DNA from: Gonatopus flavifemur
Lineage: Eukaryota > Arthropoda > Insecta > Hymenoptera > Dryinidae
Assembly: GCA_018340375.1 (NCBI GenBank)
Contig: JAFFJZ010000001.1
Coordinates: forward strand, 66,332,001-66,396,000
Length of the DNA: 64,000 nt
Direction: 5' to 3'
The notes below the pieces were generated by a model that was not told the origin of the DNA, searched no databases, and saw nothing but the letters and a program-made list of their open reading frames with translations. The position numbers were made by a program, and so were the translations under genes. Shown here piece by piece: positions 1-10,000 of this stretch; the stretch's first letter is position 1; every line of letters starts with the position of its first letter.

Positions 1-125
1 ATAAGGGGACAAAATCAACCGACCGTGTGAAGGAACCCCCCCCCCCCTCCCACTTTGTTCACAGCGTAGGTACCGTAAAACAGAGATCACCCTGAAGAAA
101 TGTTGAATAGAGGTATGATTAATTA

Positions 126-379
126 CACTGTAAAAAATGATCGGAATTTTCCCATTTATATCAACCGGAAAATTCCAATCACTGATTAGGAAATCAATTT
201 CCGTTACATTTATATGAAATTTCCCATAAATTCATCTGAAAATTCCAAACTTCATGGGATTTTTCCCAACATATCACAGTGAATGTCCGGACAAGTTGGG
301 AAAATTCCTGACGCATGTATATGTTAATTATACTTCATATAAATGTATAGGGATTTCCCCATAGAGATTTTTTACAGTG
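126..379. mobile_element. MITE with CACTGTAAAAAA termini and TA duplication
   Basis: CACTGTAAAAAAT at 126 and its inverted copy ending at 379 are each flanked by TA (124-125 and 380-381). The interior is an array of diverged CCGGAAAATTCC-like words in both orientations. No coding capacity is present. Same family as 1558-1792. Confidence 0.85.
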
Positions 380-381
380 TA

Positions 382-1557
382 TGTAATTAATAGGGACTAT
401 GAATGCTTATTGTTCACCACTTTAATCCTTTCAATAATTGATTGTTATGGGTTTATTCAGCATTGTTTTTGAGATCTCATTTACTTCAATGATCCCACTC
501 ACCCTATTTTATTGTATTCTTTTGATAAACTCTACTCATGCAGGTATTGCCAAGACTGAAAAAAAACCCAAACTTGTCCCAAGGTTGGCACATGTGTCAG
601 AAACACACCTCCGTGAAGAACCATTGGCCCAATATTGTTCCATGGTTGTCCCGTTGTTCCCAATGGATAGTCAGTCATGGTACATTTGTTAATATTTTTG
701 AAATGGTCACTACATTTTGTACAAGCTTGGCACAAGAGTAAGAATCGATCATTCGTTGAGAACAATTGTGCCGATATTGCCCACATGAGTGGCACAATGT
801 TTGTAAATATTGACTGAATTCTGAATTCACAATGACTGAAGACTTGGGGATAACCATCGGGCCAGGGCTGGCCCGATTTTTCTGCCATAATTAATTCTAC
901 ACACTGGTTTTACACACCAAGCTAGATTTTATTGATCTAAATAAGGATAGAACTTTCCTCAATGGTGATAGGATACTTTTAAATGTAATCATACACGGAG
1001 ATCAACTGATTTTGAAGGGCGTTCTTCGATAATTCATGTTTCAAGATAATTCATGTACGGTATTCTGAGGGAGGAAGTTATGAACTAAAATATGAATCAA
1101 TTACTTTTTTCGTCGATATCTGTGATCAAAGGAGCATTGGTTGATGCTTGGTAAATGAATTGGGCCGGGCTTGGCAAAACCACTGGCCCAAGCTTGTCCT
1201 GATCTTTTCATTCACAAGCCTGGGCCAAGTTTGGTAAATTGTTCAAGACAAGTCTCGGCGGGTCTTGTGCCATGCTTGGTCCATCATTGGGTCATTGGTC
1301 CATACACACATGGGTATCAATATCTGGAGATTGCTGTCAAATTTCAATCAATGCAGATAAAACCACCTCATTGATCCCGTTTCAAATACACATATCAAAC
1401 CGCATAAACTCCTCAATTTGATCTGTTTTGATGGGATGTTATCAGGGAAATTGTTGGTGCCAGATGAAATCTCATCAAAACTCATGAATCTTGTCAAATC
1501 TTATGAAATCTCATAAATGCTGTTAAGATGCCATAAAATCAACCTATGCGTTTCATG
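382..1557. repeat. Non-coding stretch with degenerate CTTGGC/GCCAAG word arrays
   Basis: Blocks 540-890 and 1150-1330 contain many diverged words of the type TTGGCCCAA, GCTTGGCA and CCAAGCTTG in both orientations. The same kind of word builds the element near 42660-43500. Block 1440-1550 holds repeated ATGAGATTT-like words. Open frames here are short and overlap on both strands, so I see no gene. Confidence 0.45.
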
Positions 1558-1792
1558 CACTGTAAGAACTTTCTATGGGACACTTCACATAAATGTTCGG
1601 GAGTAATTAACGCATATATGCGTTAGGAATTTTCCGTATTCTACCGGAAATTTACTGCACAATGATAGTTTGGAATTTTCAGTTGAATTTATAGGAAAGT
1701 CCATATACATGTATCGGAAATTGATTTCCCATCCCATGCCCGGAATTCTCCGATTGCGGCGTATAGGGAATTTCCGATTATTTTTTACAGTG
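1558..1792. mobile_element. MITE, second copy of the CACTG(T)A family
   Basis: CACTGTAAGAA at 1558 pairs with TTTTTTACAGTG ending at 1792, with TG on both sides (1556-1557 and 1793-1794). The interior again carries CCGGAAATT-like words and resembles the element at 126-379. Confidence 0.8.
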
Positions 1793-2265
1793 TGGGAATT
1801 TCACAACAGAGTAGGTACGGGAGAATAAAAGGGAGAACTGTATGAGATCATTGCAGTGCTTCAGGTGGAACAACATGATCAAATCGAAATGCATTCTTGA
1901 TTTTTATTCAAACCTTCAAAACAACGTAAATCCTCGATGAACCGTATTTTGGAAGATGATGTGCTCGTACATTCAGAAATTTTTACTTTATTGTGAAACG
2001 TGTCAAAACTGAGCATATATCTCATGTATTCCGAACTAAATACGAGTAGCGCACTCCTTCAACCCTGCGGGATGTGAATTATTCTAGGAATATTCTACAT
2101 CCCTTCCCCAAGAGAATATAAATCTTCTGCCCAGCTTGTATGAATTTTCGGTCTATTTTGATTCAGTCTTGGGCGCATATTGGTTCAATTGATAGTAGAA
2201 ATACTTCAAGACTTTGATACCTAAGCGAATATTCAACTCCACAACCCAAAATTCACCTCCAACTA
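1793..2265. other. AT-rich non-coding stretch
   Basis: No open frame of interest, no splice-site pair and no clear repeat was found here. Confidence 0.5.
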
Positions 2266-3004
2266 CACGGAAATAGTACATTGTGTAACAAGTGCGCAAA
2301 GTTGGTCATTCACGCACGAGCATGGAGCTTGTCTGCCGAAAGGCGACAAATCACGCGAGTGGGGGAATCACCAATGCGCACGAGTTGCTCATACTATTTT
2401 TCCTAACAAGGTGCGGTCAGAGATGAGTGGAAAGATTGCTAACGTAATACTGAAATCGTGGTATGGTTTTTGGACTAGCGACATCACGCGGCAATGATAC
2501 CAACTAACAAACAAATATTTGATGATTGCCCAGATCGAACGGAATTCCTGAAATCCAATGGAATTAACCAATCAGTGTGGTTCCACTTTTTAGTTGGTAT
2601 CATTGCCGCATGATGTCGCTAGTCCAAAAACCATACCACGATTTCAGTATGACGTTAGCAATCTCTCCACTCATCTCTGGTGCGGTGAAGCACGCACTGG
2701 TCTGACTGCCGTGTGGGGATCACTCACTTTGCGCACGCAACACAGGCTTGGAAAACCGAAGTTCGCGCACCTTGTTAGGAACAAAATATTCCAGAAGATT
2801 TACTAACGCATTCAGTGAAATACGGAAGTATTAAAATTTCTTGTAATATTCATAAGAGTTCCAGTAGAATCTACAATGATTGCAGATGAGTTCACTATCG
2901 TAGTAGTAGATTTGACTAAAGTTCTAGTAAATATTACCAGAAATTAAAACAGTGCCGTATCCTACCACCCTCGTAGGTGAATTCTATCAAACATTTTTTC
3001 CGTG
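2266..3004. mobile_element. Composite element with CACGG ends holding a large foldback
   Basis: CACGGAAA at 2266 (TA at 2264-2265) and TTTTTTCCGTG ending at 3004 (TA at 3005-3006) could bound the element. Inside, 2400-2515 and 2585-2690 are long inverted repeats with about 90% identity across a GC-richer segment (GTTAGCAATC, GACTAGCGACATCA), and CCTAACAAGGTGCG recurs inverted at 2768-2781. The outer ends agree only over about 8 bp, so the outer limits are less sure than the inner foldback. Confidence 0.6.
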
Positions 3005-5324
3005 TATTATATCTCACCGCTCCGCTATATTTTACACATCGAGTTCTCTCAAACATCCATCTCGATCTCTCATGTCACCGGATAAATTATCATAAATATG
3101 ACTGCATCCTCATCCCAACCCCCTGGAATAAAACTAATTGAAAATCGCAGAAGATAATATAAACGAAAAAAATTATGCTGATCCGAGAGGTAGACGAACA
3201 GAAAAGGGAAATAGGAGTGAGAATGGCTTTTATTCGCTAAAAGGCTACCAAAACGCTATTGTGTCATCTCTCGAGGATCCACACACGTCTGCATATGTAG
3301 TTGTTTGTATTTATGTATATGCATACATCGTGTTTGAAACGCAGCTACTACGTTTTAGTCGCTCGATTTACACGAGACAGCATAACGAATGCCCGTGTAT
3401 GTATGAAGGCATATACAGGCATGTATAAAGTGCGTTGACACGGTTTGGTGACATCCATGAGTTATATATATTGTAGTAGCGATGAAATGGGGAGGGAAAT
3501 GGTAATGAAAGAAATAAAAACAAAAACAGCAAAACAAAGAGTGCATTTCCGTCTTTCATTCAAGATCATAAATATTCACCTTCCTAATGACTATTTTGAT
3601 AGTTAGTTGTTCTTGGGGTTGCATCGATCGATGATCGTTGACAATCGCATACACAGGGTTCGCAAGATCCACCGATGTTTTGTATAAAGTTAAGTTTTAA
3701 GAAATCATTTTTCTTCTTCCGTATACACAGCAGCATATATTTGCAAAATTCTAAATAATAGGTGAATATTTCCGATTTGCTTATGAATATTCAAGCAAAC
3801 GAATGTCATTTGCATTTCAAAATCCGCTGTACGAAATCCTATCCTGTTTACGAATGCACGGTGAATTCAATAACATGTATAGTTACACGCGAAACGAATA
3901 GCGTCAATGATCTTGGTATTCGTTTTCATGGGTGAAAAAGGATAGATATGTGTTTATTCTCCAATACACCTTGACATCAATTTTAAATTTTCAAGTCCTA
4001 TCCCACGAAATTTAATAATGAAAAAAAAAGAACGTAACGATCGGGGAACTGAATTACTTTTGTGGCAGCTGTGGCGTACCTATCGGAGCGCTGACCTTTT
4101 TTTTGTTGTATCTATTCCCATATCCTTTGGCAAGAGAAGTTAAAAATTTTCTAGCTAATATGCCTTGTTCGTGTGCTGCCGCTGGAGGTCTCTTAACCGT
4201 AAAAGCTGGAATCACCGGTTATTGGAGTGAGGTAGATACGTTCCGATAATTCTGGACACTGTGAAGTGAGAAGGGGGAGGCAAAGCGCGATGGAAGAGAA
4301 GGGGGAAAATGAGCAGTGGAAAACTGAGAAAAAAGATGTGGGAGACAAAGAAGGAAAAAAAGAGGGATAAAAAGTGAACACTTCGACTCATATACCATGT
4401 GAGCTGACAACGATTCTCTCTTTCACTGCAAAACCTCTTCCTTCTTTTTGAGTTTTTTTCATGTGTAATTTATCGGGTGGATGGGCGGGCTTTTTTACCC
4501 CCTCTCGGTTCTCTCTTCCACACGTGCGTTTCTCCACCCTCTCCCTTCATTCCTAGATTCCACCACCTCTTGCATCACAATTCTCGAGCCCACGGACAGA
4601 ACACGAGAACGCAGCGATTTATAGTAACTGCGCCCCCTTTGTCGTAGAATATTTTTGGCGGAATTTTTGCGCTCCGTACTTTCCTTTCTCTTCACTTTGT
4701 ACTTTTTTCTCTCTATTTCAACCGCGCGTTCCTCGAGCATCAACCACCAGATATTCCCTCCCTTCGTTCTCTTTTTTAAAATCTAGTTTATCTCTCTTCC
4801 CTTCTCAATGAAAAAAAGATTGAGAGAGAAAAGCACCCACGCTATCCACACACCCTTGCGAAATACTTCAGCCCATTCACCTTCCATCGGCAAGAACAAG
4901 AACTGCATGCACGTCCAAAGCTTTCCAATCTCTCTTTTATTCCTTTCTTCCTATTTTTTTCTTCTGTTCCTTTGCTCTCCTGTCATTCCGCTGTGAATTA
5001 TTACCGTTGGGAGGTTGTTTCTATTTTTACTTTCATACTCGCACGATCATGATACGCATGGCTCATGATTGGAAAAGTTTGCAGAGAGAAAAACAATCAG
5101 AAATGCAAATGGGTACCGGAATTGGAATATTTTTTTCGTTTATGCTATGAATAAATCAACGAGACCGACGTATGGATTAAAACTCCGGATTTAAGAAAAT
5201 TGAAATATTTTTTATACGTTTCCAATGTTCTAGTCGGGTACGAATCTTTATTAAAATTGTTGTATCGGATTGCAGCGAGATATTTATAAGTTTGTAACCC
5301 TAACTCCACCTTCGATCACCCTGG
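3005..5324. other. Non-coding stretch with pyrimidine-rich tracts
   Basis: Pyrimidine- and purine-rich tracts at 4260-4380, 4440-4540 and 4670-4800 create open frames of low-complexity composition (Ser/Phe/Pro or Arg/Glu/Lys). No splice-bounded exon or domain is recognisable. Confidence 0.5.
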
Positions 5325-5328
5325 TTAA

Positions 5329-5781
5329 CCCTTAGCTGCCACACTTCGCCAGTGTAACATAGCTGCCACACTGGGGTCGATTATGACCCCAACTGTAAAT
5401 GTACACCAAAGCCAAGCTATGCGTAAATATATCTTGGAAAAATTTTAGAGAGTACTAAAACTATTCTTATTTTCAGTCAAATGATTTCCCTAAAGGAAAA
5501 TTAATTTCGAATTTGTGAAAAAATTATGTGCGTAGCACACATGCATCGCTTCTTTTCATCGATCGATAGGTATATTTTCGCTTTTAAATGAAATTATCAC
5601 TGTATCATGGAAAAGAATTATATGAAACATGGACAATCATGTCACGCTAGGGTGGAGTAAAGTGAAGAAACTTTAAAGTGGCGCAGGATTGCGCGAAGAG
5701 TTCGAATTATTGAGTTTCTTCATGGTAATTCAAGATTGAATCATGTTGGGGTCAGTCTGACCCCAGTGTGGCAGCTGAGGG
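5329..5781. mobile_element. piggyBac-type MITE (453 bp) with TTAA duplication
   Basis: CCCTTAGCTGCCACACT at 5329 and the inverted AGTGTGGCAGCTGAGGG ending at 5781 are flanked on both sides by TTAA (5325-5328 and 5782-5785). The CCCT start and TTAA target are hallmarks of the piggyBac superfamily. A subterminal inverted repeat with CTGGGGTC and GACCCCA words follows. No transposase is encoded, so mobilisation in trans is inferred. Confidence 0.9.
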
Positions 5782-5799
5782 TTAAATAAACACAATTTA

Positions 5800-6010
5800 T
5801 TCTCGCAAAATCTCATTGAATGTTCTGACTAAATCCTATTCAAACATTTTCTATGAGATTCAATCGGATGAATGTATTTTCTCAATGTGATTCTGATTGA
5901 ATCTTGTCAAATCTGATTGGATCTTGCACAATGTTCTGACCGAATCCCATAAAATTTCATTCCTTCAGATTCTATGGATTGTTCTTAACTCAGATTCCAG
6001 ACTCTGTTTG
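5800..6010. repeat. Array of diverged GATTGAATC/AATCTCATTG words
   Basis: The block repeats words such as AAATCTCATTGAATGTTCTGACT, TGAGATTCAATC and AATCTGATTGGATC in both orientations at irregular 20-40 base spacing. It looks like another self-complementary word family and has no coding content. Confidence 0.5.
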
Positions 6011-6590
6011 GTTCCAGTTTCGAATATTCCTGCGGAAATAATTAAATGAACGATCACAGATATTTCAAAGAAACAAAGTATTTTCTCGTGATCCTCAATA
6101 ACCGACAACAAACATTGATATTTTCATTTAGGAGAGATAAAATTGATAGCATAAACGACAGAGGCATTCCAAATCCCCGGCAACCTTTAATTTCAGCATT
6201 TCCTTTGAGCTTTGGTAAACTTGCCGTTGACTGTCCCTCACAAACCCCGAACATCTGTATTAATAAAGTCGGACTGACGTGTGCATGTTTCACAAATACA
6301 TCCGAACTACTCAAAGGAATTCTGCAGGACATTCAATAAACGTTCTTAAAGAACTTAACCGGGATATCACTATGTTTCGTATATTCGGAAAATTGATTTG
6401 AATTGAATGTTATTAAAACATTTGGATTATTTTTTTATGTAAATCATTATCATAGAAGCAACAGAATTGATCTGAACTTGAAGTTTCCAATGAACATAAA
6501 GCATCGATAAGAGACTTTGACAGTAATATTGTGCACGTTCACGATGCATCCACACGCGAAACATTGAATACGGATACCACTAAATATCCA
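6011..6590. other. Non-coding stretch
   Basis: Two overlapping open frames of 92-97 codons on opposite strands (6046-6339) lack splice sites, domains or biased composition. I see nothing else. Confidence 0.4.
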
Positions 6591-6740
6591 CCCCACACAT
6601 CGAGATCGTAATAATGAACTGGGGAATCGGGCCGAAACCTTCGTTATCCGCCTCCCGGCGCAATTTGTCTAACCTCGTTCCAGGACTACCGTTAATTAAC
6701 AGGCCTGCCGACAACCGGTCGTAATTACGAAAAGCAACAA
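6591..6740. other. CpG-richer, possibly conserved non-coding block near the microexon
   Basis: This segment is richer in G+C and CpG than its neighbours. It holds TTAATTAAC and GTAATTAC homeodomain-type cores beside CCTCCCGGCGC and AGGCCTGCCGACAACCGG words. It lies 235-385 bp downstream of the microexon in gene orientation, so it may be an intronic regulatory element. The call rests on composition only. Confidence 0.3.
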
Positions 6741-6974
6741 GATACTAACCAAACTAGTACGAACGTATGTGAAATTTTTCCCTCTGTCCCATCTCTCCTC
6801 TCAATTATCATTTGTCTTTTCTCTTTTACTGGTTCTTTAGCGTTTATGTCGGAATGACATCCCCTGTAATAGATCCTGGGGAACATTGGCGATACCTCGA
6901 ATTCTACGTAACAACGAATAAACTCTTGTTCGTTTATTCGTACGAATATAAAAAAAATAGAAGAAAAGACTCAC

Positions 6975-7010
6975 CCTCGACAATGGGATGACGTGGTTTG
7001 TAGGTCATAT
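6975..7010 (-). CDS. 36-nt microexon, inferred to belong to the same gene as 37346-38759
   Basis: On the minus strand a long pyrimidine tract ending in CAG (7011-7030) is followed by 36 nt and then GTGAGT (6969-6974), so both splice sites are near consensus. The exon is open in phase 1. Joined to the last T of the 471-residue exon it reads Tyr-Met-Thr-Tyr-Lys-Pro-Arg-His-Pro-Ile-Val-Glu and leaves one G. Being a multiple of three, it could be a skippable cassette exon. A TGCATG motif (minus strand, 7065-7070), the binding site of RBFOX-type splicing factors, lies about 55 nt upstream. Assignment to this gene rests on strand, phase and the lack of any other gene between, so it is inference. 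It could instead belong to another minus-strand gene. Confidence 0.6.
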
Positions 7011-7030
7011 CTGAAAAAGAAAAGGAAGAA

Positions 7031-10000
7031 TAATTTTTGTAAGTCGAATATATATTCGCTTAGTCATGCAATTGTTGAAATCTCATTCTTATCGAGAATT
7101 GTCCAGTGACTGGTAAAGTCATGTTGTTTAACGATAAAATCACAATGTTACTTTAAAAATATCATATGATCATTGGAAAGTGATTGTAATTCATGACGAT
7201 GCGGGTAATTCTGAACTGTCAGTTTAGGTACATTAGGTACGTCAAAAGGAATTTCAGAGTTTATCTCTTCAATTTCATGGATTAATACCCTGTAAATTCG
7301 ATCGTAGTTCTAGTAGCAGAGAATTTGTTTGGAAGATATATTTGTTTCTCAGTTATGGAGTATCATAATGAATTGTGTATTGAAAATTCCTCTCGAGGAA
7401 TCTATACTCATCGTAATATCAAATATTCTCGTTTCTCAAGATCTTCCTTTTTCTTCAAGCATCCTTATCTTCACTCATTGAAAAAGTTTGTGAGGAATAA
7501 CAATAAACGCTTCGTTAAATTTCAATGAGTCATTCGTTCGTTCGAGTATCACTGAAATGTATCAGTTTTTCATACATATTCATATTACAATTCTAATTGA
7601 TCGAATTATTATGAAATTTGTTGCACCAATCGAATAGATCGAGGGATAAACAATTCAACTGTTGAGGTACCGTAGTTGAACGTGCTATTGATATGAATAA
7701 AATAACAATTGGAACTTTATCCATGCATTCTCAAATTGAATGACGTACTCGTCCTGAACTTTCCTCCGTTATTCGAAATTCATGCGGAAACCAGTAATTA
7801 TTTTGAACGTCGTGCGTGCCGATGAAACGGATTTAGGATCTCTTCATTAAAGGGCACCCGTGAGGAAGGATAATTAAAAGTTTCACGGGTAACGTCGCAG
7901 CTCGTCGACGATGATACGGGAGGTAAAGTGGAGGGAGACAAGAAGAAGAAGAGAGAGACGCGTTGTGATATTATAAGGTAAGTCTGGATACGGGGTTACT
8001 AACTCTCTTCACTTCCTCTTTCTGCCCCTTCTTTTGGTTATTTGTTCCCGGATGATGAGCGGCATGTATACTTTGACCTACCCTAACAACCCTCGATTCT
8101 ATTTTACCCTCTTTGGTTCTTATTTTGCAACTGCAACTCCTGGTATAACACCGTTGGAGGCTGTTTAATGCAATCAAAATGTTGTTTTTGAGAGATTCAT
8201 GGTGACAAACCGCGATATCCCACGATCTCGTTAGTTCGCAAGAATGAATTATGGCAGAATCTAGACTTCTACGATTCTTATAGAATCATAAAAAGCGGAT
8301 ACCATACGATCATATGATCCGACCTGTAAAAAATATATTATCATGTTCTTCATCTCTAAAATTGTTTTCCGCATTAACGAGAATATTTGAAAGCACGTAT
8401 AAATACAATCCGCCATAACGTGAAATAATTTCCCCAATTAAACGAGCATTAAGCTGGAAAAACGTACACACGTTTCGCTATTGCATCGCAGAACCGTTTC
8501 AGTATTTAAGACGTATTAAAACAAACATTTTGTAATTTGTTGTGTTTCACGTTTCCTCTCACGTACGAAACGTACGTAGGTGGCGTAAAGTCATGTAAAC
8601 GCTTTACCGAACTCACAAGGCTTAGGGAATTTTAATAATCGTTATTATACTTTACTGTATTTCATCAAAGAGCATAACCCAACTTTCTTCATGAATTCAT
8701 CAGGAGAAAGTAATTCTCCATGAAAACCTGGAGCTGTTTCGTATACATTGATAATAATTGCATTATAATAGAGAGTAAACGTTTTACCAGGTTATGGGTA
8801 CTAATGATACATTGTTTGGAGAATTGCGAGTGCTTTGGATTACCACATACGGTGGCAAAATAGCATCTATCATGAGCAGAGTGGTTACCTTTTCCTGTAT
8901 CATCTGTGTATTCTGCTTTGCCATCTTGGTTCATTTAATTCAGAGTTCAGCTCATTAATTCTGTGTTCTGAATATTCATTTCTGATCCACATTCGTGGAT
9001 GATGTTTCAAACTATCTTTTGACTTTTGAAACTGCTTTTCAATACATCCTAGCTTTTGAAAATGATTTTTGAAAAGGATCAATCGAGATTCGTAATGAAA
9101 GTACATCAAAAGGGTTCCCTGAAACAGAGATTATTCTCTCACGAATTATCTTATCTCTCCTAAGCAATCTTTTGCTTTCGTCGATCGTGCGATAAGAATT
9201 GTAATCTGTGATTTGGGTTCTTGATAATCTCGTGAATATGAATACGTCTTTCCAAATTATCACTATTCGTAATATTCAAAGGAATAACAGAGAATCGTTG
9301 GATTCGAATAGAAATAGAAATCTTGGTATTCAACTCCGGACTCATTTCGGTTTGAAATTTTATTTATCTCTGGTTTAATCTATGCCTTCTTGTTGTTCTT
9401 CTGAGAAGCATTCATACAAATCCAGTACAATTCTTTGCGATATCATCTCTTGCTATCTCACGAATGGTTGACAACTCAACTTTGTTCAGATCCTCCTGAT
9501 GAATTGATCTTAGGTTCATTTATCTTGGTATGACTGTATTATCATCTATCTTCAATCTCATGTTATGTTAATAATTCACAGACTTTATGATATCGTATTC
9601 TGTTGAATTTGGAATTGTTACACAGAACATAGATCGAATCTTTCATCCTATGATACGAGATGTTTCGAAAATCTCCCACCTTGATACAGGAATGAGGCGA
9701 ATATAATAATAAATTGCTATCATATTCGTTAGAATTGTGAACTTATACGTGAACAAAAGAAGCAGTACTACGGAGAGGCCTGATTATAATGTTTACTGCA
9801 AATAATGCTCATCTCTCCGTAGATTCAAAACATACAGAGAATGATGTTTGGTAGCTCCGTGGAATGTTTTGATGTACCCAACCCTTCAGAATGGTCTAAG
9901 GACATTTGTGAAATTTCCGGCCCATTCCTGAACCATGAATGATGCTAGGAAAGTTCAAAGAAAGACATGAAATTCATTGATTCCCTAATCACCTCAAAAA

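Noticed and set aside
4193..4410. Minus-strand frames with hydrophobic Ser/Phe-rich N termini after an acceptor-like tract
   Set aside because: They are translations of a pyrimidine-rich tract; low complexity, no donor.
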